Shown piece after piece: positions 23,882 through 34,441 of a stretch of DNA of 64,000 nucleotides. Each line of letters begins with the position of its first letter. Within the stretch, counting starts at the first letter, position 1. The DNA comes from Altererythrobacter sp. KTW20L. GTDB lineage: Bacteria; Pseudomonadota; Alphaproteobacteria; Sphingomonadales; Sphingomonadaceae. The DNA lies in NCBI RefSeq assembly GCF_023501975.1, contig NZ_JAMFLH010000002.1, forward strand, positions 1-64,000, in the 5' to 3' direction. The translations under genes and the position numbers were made by a program. Under the pieces are notes generated by a model. The model saw only the letters and a list, made by a program, of their open reading frames with translations. It was not told where the DNA came from and made no database searches.

Positions 23882-24253
23882 ATGGCTGACATTGCCAAGC
23901 TCGTTGAAGAACTGTCGAAGCTGACCGTCCTCGAAGCCGCCGACCTCGCCAAGGCCCTGGAAGAAGCATGGGGCGTTTCGGCCGCTGCTGCCGTTGCCGT
24001 TGCCGGCCCGGCCGCCGCTGCTGGCCCGGCTGCTGAAGAGCAGACCGAATTCGACGTCATCCTGACCGGTGACGGCGGCAAGAAGATCCAGGTCATCAAG
24101 GAAGTCCGCGCCATCACCGCGCTGGGCCTGACCGAAGCCAAGACCCTCGTTGAATCGGCTCCCAAGGCCATCAAGGAAGGCGTCAACAAGGCCGAAGCCG
24201 AAGAGATCAAGGCCAAGATCGAAGCCGCTGGCGGCACGGTCGAAGTCAAGTAA
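23882..24253 (+). CDS. rplL: 50S ribosomal protein L7/L12
   Basis: The 123-aa stalk protein recruits translation factors. The N-terminal dimerisation helix ([21 protein letters not shown]) is followed by an Ala/Gly hinge ([16 protein letters not shown]) and the C-terminal domain ([30 protein letters not shown]). It lies 65 bp after rplJ. A hairpin terminator follows at 24303. Confidence 0.98.
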   Translation: MADIAKLVEELSKLTVLEAADLAKALEEAWGVSAAAAVAVAGPAAAAGPAAEEQTEFDVILTGDGGKKIQVIKEVRAITALGLTEAKTLVESAPKAIKEGVNKAEAEEIKAKIEAAGGTVEVK

Positions 24254-24302
24254 GCTTCAACAAACCAGTTTCGCGGGTGTCTTGAAGCGCCTGCGGATGG
24301 GA

Positions 24303-24329
24303 GGGCGGTACCGCAAGGTGCCGCCCTTT
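24303..24329 (+). terminator. Terminator of rplJL
   Basis: Stem GGGCGGTACC / GGTGCCGCCC with one G-U pair and a GCAA tetraloop, followed by TTT. It lies about 50 bp after the rplL stop. Confidence 0.8.
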
Positions 24330-24470
24330 CTCGAGGCTCCGACTTTGGGCCACCGTTCTGGCTTGCCCGATTTGCTCTTGCTGCATCGCAGCATCGCTGC
24401 GATAAATGGATCTAGGTGTTCTCTCTGGCTGAGGATACCTGCTCGGGTTAGCCATGTGGGGCCTTGATCT

Positions 24471-25217
24471 ATGCAAATGTTGCGCGCTCCCGATGAAACA
24501 TTCGGATCCCATCGCATCGCCGCCGCCCCTGGCACCCACGCCATACTGGCCGAAATCGTCTCGGCAAAGGTCGAAGCGAAGGACAGCAAGATCCTGGACA
24601 TGGGGGCCTATACCGGCGCGCTCATTTCCCGCCTGCGCGCCCATGGCTACGAGAACCTTCTGGCAGCGGATTTGTCCAACCATCTGACCGAAAAGGTCGA
24701 GAAGGTGTGGGCCTGCGACTTCAATGGTGATTTCCCCAGTGTCATCGCCGAGCGTGACTTCGATTGCATCATCGCCAGCGAGGTGATTGAGCACCTAGAC
24801 GATCCCCGCGCGTTCATGCGCCGCTGCCGCAGCATGTTGCGGCCTGGCGGCGTGCTGATTATTTCGACACCGAATATCGCCTTCTTCGAGGGGCGGATAA
24901 AGTTCGCGCTGACAGGCGAAATCTGGGCGTTTGGCGCCAAGAACTACAAGAGCATCCGCCACATCACGCCGATATCGGCCCGCCATTTACCGATGATGAT
25001 GGCAGAATGCGGTTTGCGGTGCGATCTGGTCGAGACGGGTGCATCCTATGCGTCTACCCTGCGCAAGATACTCACCGCTCCCATCTGGTTACCGATGCGC
25101 CTGGCGTTCGGAGAGTCCACCCTTGGCGAGACCCTTTTCGCAGTAGGCATTGCCGATGTCGTCAGCGGAAACGTAGGCCTGGAATCGTGGGAAAGCCAGA
25201 CTGCCGCACAAGCCTGA
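24471..25217 (+). CDS. Class I SAM-dependent methyltransferase (UbiG-like fold)
   Basis: The 248-aa protein has the SAM motif I ILDMGAYTGALISRL (about residues 42-56, DMGAYTG in place of the common DxGxGxG), motif II acidic end LLAADLS, EVIEHLDDP, and LRPGGVLIISTPN (post-II). This pattern fits Methyltransf_23/UbiG-like small-molecule methyltransferases. The C-terminal part (KNYKSIRHITPISARHL) resembles those acting in lipid or polysaccharide pathways, but the substrate is unknown. It is a single gene, convergent with the cytochrome gene. Confidence 0.82.
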   Translation: MQMLRAPDETFGSHRIAAAPGTHAILAEIVSAKVEAKDSKILDMGAYTGALISRLRAHGYENLLAADLSNHLTEKVEKVWACDFNGDFPSVIAERDFDCIIASEVIEHLDDPRAFMRRCRSMLRPGGVLIISTPNIAFFEGRIKFALTGEIWAFGAKNYKSIRHITPISARHLPMMMAECGLRCDLVETGASYASTLRKILTAPIWLPMRLAFGESTLGETLFAVGIADVVSGNVGLESWESQTAAQA

Positions 25218-25277
25218 GCTCCGCTAATCTGCGGTATTTTGAACGGCCCTGAAGCCGTTCCACGCAGGTTTCCAGCC

Positions 25278-25838
25278 CTACAGCGTCTTCATGTAGGCGA
25301 TGATCGCGGCGCGCTGGGTGGCGTCGAGCGGGCCGATGGCCATGGTCGTGCCGGGCACGGTGCCCTGCGGATCGGTCAGGTAGCGGTTGAGGTTGGCATC
25401 GTTCCAGGTGAGGCCGGAATTCTTCATGCCGTCGGTATAGGTGAAGCCTGCGACCTGTCCTGCGCGGTTGCCGTGGATGCCCGCGAGCGAGGGGCCGATG
25501 CCGTTCTGGCCCGGCGCGACGGCGTGGCACACGCGGCACTGGTTGAAAGCGGCCGGCGGGGCCATGGCGACAGGCGTGGCGACAGGCGCTGCCGCAGGCG
25601 CCGCACTGGCCGTGGCGGTGGGGGTCGGCGTCGGGCTGGCTCCATCCGCCGGGGTTTCTTCGGCTGCCGGGGTTTCCTCGCCCGCTTCGGCCAAGGGATC
25701 GACGGTCTCTGCCGTATCGACCACTACATCGTCGGCGGCCAAATCGGCCTCGTCCAGTTCAGGCTCTTCCGCCGGACCGCAGGCGGCAAGGGCAAGGACG
25801 AAGGCCGAAACGGCGGCGAAACGGACGGTATGGCGCAT
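25278..25838 (-). CDS. Class I c-type cytochrome lipoprotein
   Basis: The 186-aa protein has a lipoprotein signal with lipobox LAAC (Cys20), then about 75 residues of acidic and Pro/Ala/Thr-rich linker. The C-terminal cytochrome domain has the haem site CRVCH near residue 103, GIGPSLAGIHGNRAG, and GTTM as the probable methionine ligand near residue 164. This looks like a membrane-tethered mono-haem electron carrier reaching into the periplasm, similar to cytochrome c550/c552 types. Its redox partner is not in the window. Confidence 0.92.
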   Translation of the reverse strand: MRHTVRFAAVSAFVLALAACGPAEEPELDEADLAADDVVVDTAETVDPLAEAGEETPAAEETPADGASPTPTPTATASAAPAAAPVATPVAMAPPAAFNQCRVCHAVAPGQNGIGPSLAGIHGNRAGQVAGFTYTDGMKNSGLTWNDANLNRYLTDPQGTVPGTTMAIGPLDATQRAAIIAYMKTL

Positions 25839-26046
25839 GGAACTGGGTTTCCCTCAGGCGTGAATCTCGCTTGGCTCCTAGCTTCAAGTGCGGCGAAGGG
25901 GAAGTGCCTGTAACCGCCTTGCCATAGTGGCGCGGCAAATTTCATCTGCAACCAATCCGCCCTTCCCCGTGCCGCCCCGCGCGGCTAACCGGGCCGGCTG
26001 TTTTGACCACATCCGCAATACGCCATTCGACCACCATCCAACCACC

Positions 26047-27447
26047 ATGCAACCCGTAGCCCATCCCCAACCGCTCGGCTGGAAAGCTGAAAGCTCCGAG
26101 ACCCTGCGGCTGGCGGGGCCGCTGGCGCTCGCCAACCTGCTGCAGATGATGACCTATGCGGTGGACGTGATCTTCATCGCGCGGCTGGGCACGGCGGAAC
26201 TAGCTGCATCGGCGCTGGCCGTGGCGATATTCGGCGTGCTGATTTCGGCCATGGCCGGGCTGGCGAGCGCGGTATCCCCCATGGTGGCGGCAGAGCTTGG
26301 CGCGCGGGCCCCGGCCCTGCGACCCATTCGCCGCACGGTGCGCATGGCGCTGTGGATGGCGCTGGGCGCAGGGCTGATCGGCATGGCGATCTGCACCCAG
26401 GCTGCCCCCATCATGCTGGCGCTGGGGCAGGATCCGGAGATTACTGCGCTCGCCGCCAGCTACATGGACGTGCTGCTGTTCAGCCTGCCGCCGATGGTCA
26501 TGGCCATCGTGCTGCGGCACTTCGTGGCGACGCTGGGCCGCCCGGTCTTTGCGACAGCAATCACCGGGGCCGGCGTGCTGGTGAATGCGCTGGCGAACTA
26601 CGCCTTCATCTTCGGTAACCTCGGCGCGCCGGCCCTCGGCCTGCCGGGCGCGGCGATTGCCACGATCATCTCCACCCTGTTCAGCCTGGGCGCCTATGCC
26701 CTGGTGATCCGACTCGACAAGCGATTGAACCGCTATCACGTGTTCGGCCGCGTGTGGCGGCCCGACTGGCAGCGCCTCATGTCGCTGCTGCGCATCGGCA
26801 CACCGATTGGCCTGACCGTGATGGCAGAGGCCGGCGTGTTCGGCGCGGCGGCATTCCTGATGGGCCTGATCGGGCCGGAGGAGCTGGCGGCGCACACCCT
26901 GGCAATCCAGGTGGCGGCGATCGCCTTCATGGTGCCGATGGGCGTGGCCCAGGCGGGCACGATCCGCGTCGGCTATTTCTTCGGCGCGCGCGAGGCCCTA
27001 GGCGTCCACCGCGCGGGCTGGACCGCCATTGTCCTGGGAACGGTCTTCATGGTGCTGACCGCCAGCGCGATGGTGCTGGTGCCCGAATGGCTGCTGTGGC
27101 CGTACCTCGACCCCTGGGCGCCGGAAAACGCCACGGTGATCGGCCTTGCCCTCACCTACCTCACGGTCTGCGCCGCATTCCAGCTGTTCGACGGGCTGCA
27201 GGTGGTCGCCGCCGGAGCCCTGCGCGGCCTGCAGGACACCCGCGTACCGATGTGGATCGCGATCTTCTCCTACTGGGTGCCGGGCTTCGGTCTGGCCGCC
27301 GGGCTTGGCTTGGCGACCCGGCTGGAGGGCCTTGGCGTGTGGATGGGGCTGGCCGCGGGGCTGGTCTTCGCCTCGGTCCTCCTGCTGCGCCGCTGGCACC
27401 GGCGCGAGGGGCTGGGGCTGGTGGCAAGGGTTGTCGTGCGGGATTGA
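26047..27447 (+). CDS. MATE family multidrug/Na+ antiporter (NorM-like)
   Basis: The 466-aa protein has about 12 spans in two homologous halves, beginning LRLAGPLALANLLQMMTYAVDVIFIARLG and with GAAIATIISTLFSLGAY in the first half and GAAAFLMGLIGPEELAAH opening the second. Ion-coupled export of cationic drugs or metabolites is expected for the family. I chose ATG 26047, giving a standard length. Upstream in-frame ATG 25888 adds 53 residues without membrane character. Confidence 0.92.
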   Translation: MQPVAHPQPLGWKAESSETLRLAGPLALANLLQMMTYAVDVIFIARLGTAELAASALAVAIFGVLISAMAGLASAVSPMVAAELGARAPALRPIRRTVRMALWMALGAGLIGMAICTQAAPIMLALGQDPEITALAASYMDVLLFSLPPMVMAIVLRHFVATLGRPVFATAITGAGVLVNALANYAFIFGNLGAPALGLPGAAIATIISTLFSLGAYALVIRLDKRLNRYHVFGRVWRPDWQRLMSLLRIGTPIGLTVMAEAGVFGAAAFLMGLIGPEELAAHTLAIQVAAIAFMVPMGVAQAGTIRVGYFFGAREALGVHRAGWTAIVLGTVFMVLTASAMVLVPEWLLWPYLDPWAPENATVIGLALTYLTVCAAFQLFDGLQVVAAGALRGLQDTRVPMWIAIFSYWVPGFGLAAGLGLATRLEGLGVWMGLAAGLVFASVLLLRRWHRREGLGLVARVVVRD

Positions 27448-27510
27448 GTGACCGCTATCCCGTTTTTGCGGGCAGAAGCCGTCTGTCAGCAAGCGACCCC
27501 ATAGCGGACC

Positions 27511-27900
27511 TTAGCGATCAACTCGCCTGTAGCTGATCCTAACGCCTAAAACTCGCTCGTCCTGTTCGAAGATGCGGGAGTTTGCAGCGTAGCGCACCAA
27601 TAGATGATCGCTCGCGATCCAGACGATTTCAGCCCACGGGCCGCCCCAGTCGCCTGCAGTTGCAGCACCGTGATCGGTGTCAGCAACGAAAGCGTTACCA
27701 CCACCGGAAAGCTCCTCGCCCGCCGTCAACACCGATGCTTGGGTTGAGAAGCCACTGGTCGCGCCGCAATCACGTTGAAACAGGATCGCCGTGTGAAGGC
27801 CGTCGGGGGCTTCGAGCATAGTGACGGGCGTATTGCTACAAGCATCGGAACATCCGGCCAAAAGCAACAATCCGACGACAGCTACGGTCCCGCTTCGCAT
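27511..27900 (-). CDS. Putative lipoprotein, uncharacterised
   Basis: The 129-aa protein has a lipoprotein signal with lipobox LAGC (Cys16). The mature part contains four further cysteines or near-Cys pairs (DACSNT, QRDCGATSGFSTQ), APDGLHTAILF, and WAEIVWIASDHLLVRY. This pattern recurs in short uncharacterised lipoproteins of other proteobacteria; I cannot give a function. It is convergent with the MATE gene and divergent from groESL. Confidence 0.7.
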   Translation of the reverse strand: MRSGTVAVVGLLLLAGCSDACSNTPVTMLEAPDGLHTAILFQRDCGATSGFSTQASVLTAGEELSGGGNAFVADTDHGAATAGDWGGPWAEIVWIASDHLLVRYAANSRIFEQDERVLGVRISYRRVDR

Positions 27901-28066
27901 GAGTGATGCTAACCTGCGCGCAAGTTCGGGGTCAATGACAGCTTTCCACCCTCAAATCGGAAATGGCGCAGTTCCACTGACCCGCCCAACAGCGGACTGA
28001 ACGGACAGGCCATCCGAAAGACCTACCAGCTCATCCCGGCAAAAAAATTTTTCCCAGCGCGAATCC

Positions 28067-28095
28067 TTGACGCTTGGCAACCCCCGGACCATATG
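28067..28095 (+). promoter_or_regulatory. Promoter of groESL (sigma70 / RpoH-like)
   Basis: TTGACG (28067-28072), 17-bp spacer, CATATG (28090-28095). The extended elements CCTTGAC and CCATAT also fit the alphaproteobacterial heat-shock sigma (RpoH) consensus, so both sigma factors may use it. Confidence 0.65.
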
Positions 28096-28103
28096 CCGCC
28101 TCG

Positions 28104-28130
28104 TTGGCACTCTCGTGAGGGGAGTGCCAA
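28104..28130. promoter_or_regulatory. CIRCE element (HrcA operator)
   Basis: Perfect inverted repeat TTGGCACTC-N9-GAGTGCCAA, one symmetrical change from the canonical TTAGCACTC-N9-GAGTGCTAA. It sits between the promoter and groES, the standard place for HrcA repression. Confidence 0.95.
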
Positions 28131-28166
28131 GCCCATCAACCGTTATAACTGGAAGAGGTCATCATC

Positions 28167-28454
28167 ATGACATTCCGTCCGCTGCACGACCGCGTTGTGG
28201 TCCGTCGCATCGAAGCCGAGGAAAAGACCGCCGGCGGCATCATCATTCCCGACAGCGCCAAGGAAAAGCCTTCCGAAGGTGAAGTCATCGCCGTGGGTGA
28301 AGGCGCCCGTGACGACAGCGGCGCGCGCGTCACGCCCGACGTCAAGGTCGGTGATCGCGTGCTGTTCGGCAAGTGGTCCGGCACCGAAGTGAAGATCGAT
28401 GGCGAAGACCTGATCATCATGAAGGAAAGCGACATCATGGGCGTGCTGGGCTGA
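28167..28454 (+). CDS. groES: Co-chaperonin GroES
   Basis: The 95-aa lid of the GroEL chamber. It starts [25 protein letters not shown] with the mobile-loop segment [18 protein letters not shown], and ends with [13 protein letters not shown]. Ribosome-binding site GGAAGAGG precedes the ATG. First gene of groESL, 58 bp before groEL; controlled by the CIRCE element. Confidence 0.98.
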   Translation: MTFRPLHDRVVVRRIEAEEKTAGGIIIPDSAKEKPSEGEVIAVGEGARDDSGARVTPDVKVGDRVLFGKWSGTEVKIDGEDLIIMKESDIMGVLG

Positions 28455-28509
28455 ACGCTCGCACCCCCTGAACGCATTTCCCCCTAAGAAAATTCGCAAA
28501 AGGAACTGA

Positions 28510-30165
<1,656 letters not shown>

Positions 30166-30195
30166 GCCTTACCCCCATCATCGAACACCTGAAGG

Positions 30196-30224
30196 GGCCG
30201 GGGGAGCAATCCTCCGGCCTTTTT
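30196..30224 (+). terminator. Terminator of groESL
   Basis: Stem GGCCGGGGGA / TCCTCCGGCC with a GCAA tetraloop and one G-U pair, followed by TTTTT. Confidence 0.92.
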
Positions 30225-30239
30225 GCTTTGTCGCTGGTG

Positions 30240-31961
30240 CTAGGCTGCCGCCTGCCTGCGCGGGAAGATCATGGCCGAACCCTGCGCCTCGCCGGTTTCA
30301 TAGCACAACAGGTCACGGCCCGAATTCTTGGCCTTGTAGAGCGCGCGATCGGCGGCGCGATAGGCCGCCACCACGCCATCGGCCCCGATCCGCGCCAGCC
30401 CGCCGCTGAGCGACAGGGGTTCCGCCATGACGGCAACGGCGGACTGCACTGTTGCGCCCAATTCATGCCGCAGCCGGTTGACCGCCAGCGCTGCCTCGTC
30501 ACTCGATTGGGCCTTGACCAGCACGGCGAATTCCTCGCCTCCCAGCCGGAAGGCAGCAAGGAACGGGCCAGGCTCGGCGACGACGCGCGCCAGGTGGCCG
30601 CCGATCGCGCGCAGCACCTCGTCGCCCGCCTGGTGTCCGAGGCGATCGTTGATGCGCTTGAAATGATCGGCATCGATGATCGCCAGGTAATCGCCCTCGC
30701 GCCATTCGCGAGTGTCGAAGGCGCGACGGTTGGGCACGCCGGTGAGGCCATCGGTCAGGGCCAGTTCTCCCAGAGCCTGTTCCTGCGCCCGCGCCAGGTC
30801 GCGCTCGCTCCTGATCTGGCCGATCCGCCAGGTGATCGCGGCGGCCATGACCACCGCTTGCCAGGCCATCGAGGCATAGAAGGCAAAGTCCCATTCGGTC
30901 GGCAGGACATAGAGGTTGAGGCCGCGCGCGGTCCGGTCGATCCCGACCAGAACCGGCATCGACCAGGCCAGCGCCACCATGCCGATCGTCTTGCTGCCGC
31001 GATACCATGCCAGCGGACAGAAAATGGCGAAGCTCAGCAGCGCCGGAATGAAGCTCGCATGATACAGCGGCCGCGCCAGGAAGGGGAGCTGGTGGGCCAG
31101 CAGGACAAAGCCGATCCCGCCCGCGGCAATCAGCAGGCTTGCCCCTATCATTGTCCGCCTGGCCCAGCGCGGCAGGGCGAAGGGTTCAAGGAAAGTCAGG
31201 AAGAACGGCGTCACCAGCGACATCGACAGCGCCAGCAGCAAGTAGGACCCTGCGGAGCGCTGCCACAGCGTCAGGTCGGGCAGGACCATGAACACCAATG
31301 AACTGGCACAGACCGTATAGCCAAGGAACAGCGAGACCAGCAGCCCGTGCCACAGGGCAAAGCCGCTGCGCAGCGTGATCGACAGCGACAGCGAATAGAT
31401 CACCACCACCAGCAACATGCCGACAAACAGCGCGAAGGCCGCCATGCCGTAAAGCTTCTGGACATCGTCGTCGGCCACGGTGACGATGCTGGCGAGGGTG
31501 GCCGTATTGCGATCGAGCGGCTTATCGATCCGCACCCATACCCGGTCTGCCCGTTCGCCCGCATAGAGCAGTGGCACGGCAATCCGCGTGCCAAGCGTCC
31601 AGTACTGGCCAAGGCCTTCGCCGCCATAGCCGAGCATCCGCTGGCGCCCGTCGGCCAGTTCGGTGACTGTGGTCAGTTGCCCGAAGCCGAGCGAATCGGT
31701 GCGCAGCAACAGGTCCTCGCCCGGCGCGATCCGGTCGCCTTCGACCCTCAGCCAGACATGGTCGAATGCAGTGTCCTCGGCAGTCGGGTTGCAGTTCCAG
31801 CCCGTTGCCTCGCGTGCATCGTCATAGGAAAGCGGATGTTCCGTCACCAGCAGACAGGCGTGGGGCAGCAGCATCTGGGTGGCGGCAGCGGGCACGGCCC
31901 ACAGGCTTGCGAGCATGGCAAGCAGCAGCGCCCCAAGCGCTTTGAAGAGAGGCCGCGTCAT
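30240..31961 (-). CDS. 7TM-type membrane diguanylate cyclase (GGDEF)
   Basis: A predicted c-di-GMP synthase of about 573 aa. A signal peptide (LFKALGALLLAMLASLWAVPAAAT) leads a periplasmic domain of about 170 residues, then seven or eight spans from about residue 195 to 390 in 7TMR-DISM style. A short coiled linker follows, then a GGDEF domain with LGGEEF near residue 472, DHFKRINDRLGHQAGDEVLR and the GGLAR strand. The GGEEF variant is catalytically competent in the family. I chose ATG 31961; in-frame ATGs at 31973 and 31985 are possible, none with a clear ribosome-binding site. The signal sensed is unknown. Confidence 0.9.
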   Translation of the reverse strand: MTRPLFKALGALLLAMLASLWAVPAAATQMLLPHACLLVTEHPLSYDDAREATGWNCNPTAEDTAFDHVWLRVEGDRIAPGEDLLLRTDSLGFGQLTTVTELADGRQRMLGYGGEGLGQYWTLGTRIAVPLLYAGERADRVWVRIDKPLDRNTATLASIVTVADDDVQKLYGMAAFALFVGMLLVVVIYSLSLSITLRSGFALWHGLLVSLFLGYTVCASSLVFMVLPDLTLWQRSAGSYLLLALSMSLVTPFFLTFLEPFALPRWARRTMIGASLLIAAGGIGFVLLAHQLPFLARPLYHASFIPALLSFAIFCPLAWYRGSKTIGMVALAWSMPVLVGIDRTARGLNLYVLPTEWDFAFYASMAWQAVVMAAAITWRIGQIRSERDLARAQEQALGELALTDGLTGVPNRRAFDTREWREGDYLAIIDADHFKRINDRLGHQAGDEVLRAIGGHLARVVAEPGPFLAAFRLGGEEFAVLVKAQSSDEAALAVNRLRHELGATVQSAVAVMAEPLSLSGGLARIGADGVVAAYRAADRALYKAKNSGRDLLCYETGEAQGSAMIFPRRQAAA

Positions 31962-32019
31962 GCCCGCAGGCATAGGCCGCGGCATATTGCGATCGCGTAA
32001 ATGCCCAAATAGCGCCTTG

Positions 32020-34323
32020 TCAGCTGGCGGGTCGGGCTGCCCCGATGCGGGTGACCACCTCTGCTTGCCCGGCATTTGGCCCAGCATTTGGCCAGGTGAC
32101 GGGGAACTGGGTCTGCGGGTTGAAGCTGCCGCCCTGGTCCGCCGCTTCGGCAGCAGCAATTTCATCTGCCGTCAGGAACTCGCTCGGTTCCAGCGCAAAT
32201 ACGTCGAGCCCGCGGGTGCTCTCGGTTGCGTAGATGCGGCCCTGGTACCAATAGGCCGACCAGTACCCCCCGAACACCAGCTGCTCGTCATCGATCGGGC
32301 CGCGGTCGAAATAGGCGATCTCGAACGGGTTGGCGGCATCGGTGAAATCCATCACCGAAATCCCGCCCTGATACCACGCCTGGACAAAGATATCGCGGCC
32401 CGGAACCGGAATGATCGAGCCGTTGTGGGCCACGCAGTTTTCCTTGTCCCCCTGCGGTGCGGGGAGCTTGTAATGGCTGCGGAATTCCAGCTTGCCATCG
32501 ACAATCTCGTAGATCGCATTGGCGCCCCAGTGGCGCGGATCGGTGGCCTGGCAACGCGGCCGCCCGCCGCCGCCCCATTCGTCGGTGAACAGCACCTTGG
32601 TGCCATCGTTGCTGAACGTGGCCGAGTGCCAGTAGGCAAAACCGGTATCGATCACTTCGTCGATCCGCACCGGATTGAACGGATCGGCAATATCGAACAG
32701 GATGCCATTGCCCGAACAGGCGCCGGCCGCGATCTGCAGGGTGGGGAACACGGTGATGTCGTGGCAGTGGTCAGTCGCATCGGCGGCCTGCGTGCCGTCA
32801 CCGTGATCGCCGCCTTGCCACAGACCGGCCAGCCGCCCGGTAGCCGGATCGGCAAAGACCGCCGGGCTCGAGGTGATGCGCGCGGCGGCAGGATCGGCCA
32901 GCGGGATCTCGATCACGTCGATCCGGAACAGGGCAGTGCGGTCATCGCCGGGGTTTTCGCCCACACATCCGGCCAGCTCCTCGCCCTCGCGTATGCGGCT
33001 GGTCCCCGAGTTGTAAACCACCAGGCTAGTGTCCGTCTGGGCGACCACCGAATGGGTGTGCGAACCACGACAGGTCTGCACCTGGCCGACCTGGACCGGG
33101 CGGGTGATGTCGGAAATGTCGAAGATGCGCAGGCCGCGGAACCGCTCCTCGCTCACCCGCTGTGTCACACCTTCGCGCCCGCAATCGACCCGGCCGCGGG
33201 TTTCCTCCACGCTCATCAGCAGCAGGTTGCCGACGATTGACACATCGCCCTGCCCGCCCGGACAGACCACCGAGGCGATGAGCTGCGGCATGCCATCGTC
33301 ACCCAGCCGATAGGCGTTGAAACCGTGATAGTTGCCCGCCACCAGCACGTCGCCGGCGAAGGCCAGGTCGGTATTGGCAAAATCGAGCAGGCCCGACCGT
33401 TCGGCAAAGCGCGGCTCTGCGGGTTCAACCGGCTCTGCCGGATCGGCGGCGGCCATATGCCCGGCGTGATCTGCGTGACCGGAATGGGCATCGGCCACCC
33501 CCTCCTCCGCCTCTTCGGGCGGCAGCTTGGGCAGCATCCCCGAAGGATTGGCCGGATCGAAGAACCCGGCGGGCTTTTGCAGGAAAGCCACGTGGCGCAT
33601 GTTGCTGATCGCCTCGCCGGCATCAAGGAAGCCGGCCATAAGCGTGGCGCGCGGATCGTCCGACAGGCTGGCGAGCGCGGCATTCATCCGCTCGATCTCG
33701 GCGGTCTGGTCGTTGGTGATTTCGGTGGTGAAGTCATAAAGTACGGGATCGGCTGCCGTGCCGCCCAGTTCGAGCAGGTCATCGACCATGGTGATCGCGC
33801 CCTGGTGGTGCGCGACCATCAGTTCGAGGAACAGGCGGTCGAAATTGGTGCCCCGTGCACCGCGCAGCCGCTCCAGCTGTTCGGGCGAGGCCATGCCCTC
33901 CATGCCGGTATGATGCGCGTGGCCCATCGCGGGCATCTCGGTCGGCTCGCCGCGTTCGGTGAGCCACTGCTGCATCATGCTGATCTCGTCGGCCTGCGAG
34001 GCGGTGATGCGCCCGGCCACCGCCACGATCACGGGGTCGTTGGTGCGGTCTGCCACCAGCGCGGCCATCTCCACCGCTTGCTGGTGGTGCACGATCATGC
34101 CTTGCATGAAGGCCACATCCGCCGGCGAATAGCTGTTGCGGGCGAGCGCAATCGCTTCTTCCTCGGTCAGCACGCGGGCAGGCTGCCCGGGCGCTCCCGG
34201 CTGCACGATGGAGACCGGCTGGGCCAGGGCCGCGTTCGGAGCCAGGGCCGATCCCGCAAGCAGCATGGCCGCGAGTGAAATGGAGGCCAATGGCCGGGTG
34301 GAAAAGGCGCGGTTCGGCGTCAT
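32020..34323 (-). CDS. DUF305 domain fused to LVIVD-type beta-propeller, exported
   Basis: The 767-aa exported protein has a signal peptide to about residue 35 (ALAPNAALAQ). A DUF305-type helical domain (about 50-230) carries FMQGMIVHHQQAVEMA and LELMVAHHQGAITMVDD, with a Met/His loop MPAMGHAHHTGMEGM between. A His-rich linker (HSGHADHAGHM) follows. The rest (about 310-730) resembles LVIVD-repeat propellers: GLRIFDISDITRPVQVGQVQ, GILFDIADPFNPVRIDEV, GGISVMDFTDAANPFEIAYF. DUF305 proteins are often linked to copper or other metal handling, and the Met/His motifs suggest metal binding. It lies 58 bp upstream of the diguanylate cyclase gene on the same strand. Confidence 0.85.
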   Translation of the reverse strand: MTPNRAFSTRPLASISLAAMLLAGSALAPNAALAQPVSIVQPGAPGQPARVLTEEEAIALARNSYSPADVAFMQGMIVHHQQAVEMAALVADRTNDPVIVAVAGRITASQADEISMMQQWLTERGEPTEMPAMGHAHHTGMEGMASPEQLERLRGARGTNFDRLFLELMVAHHQGAITMVDDLLELGGTAADPVLYDFTTEITNDQTAEIERMNAALASLSDDPRATLMAGFLDAGEAISNMRHVAFLQKPAGFFDPANPSGMLPKLPPEEAEEGVADAHSGHADHAGHMAAADPAEPVEPAEPRFAERSGLLDFANTDLAFAGDVLVAGNYHGFNAYRLGDDGMPQLIASVVCPGGQGDVSIVGNLLLMSVEETRGRVDCGREGVTQRVSEERFRGLRIFDISDITRPVQVGQVQTCRGSHTHSVVAQTDTSLVVYNSGTSRIREGEELAGCVGENPGDDRTALFRIDVIEIPLADPAAARITSSPAVFADPATGRLAGLWQGGDHGDGTQAADATDHCHDITVFPTLQIAAGACSGNGILFDIADPFNPVRIDEVIDTGFAYWHSATFSNDGTKVLFTDEWGGGGRPRCQATDPRHWGANAIYEIVDGKLEFRSHYKLPAPQGDKENCVAHNGSIIPVPGRDIFVQAWYQGGISVMDFTDAANPFEIAYFDRGPIDDEQLVFGGYWSAYWYQGRIYATESTRGLDVFALEPSEFLTADEIAAAEAADQGGSFNPQTQFPVTWPNAGPNAGQAEVVTRIGAARPAS

Positions 34324-34441
34324 GTCAGTTGTGATTCCATCTGGTTACAGCTGCGACCAATCCGGCCAACCACCCTTGCGGTCAAGCCCGGCAAAAGGGA
34401 TAAGTGCGGCAAGAAGCAAAAAATGAGGGGGAGAATCGACC

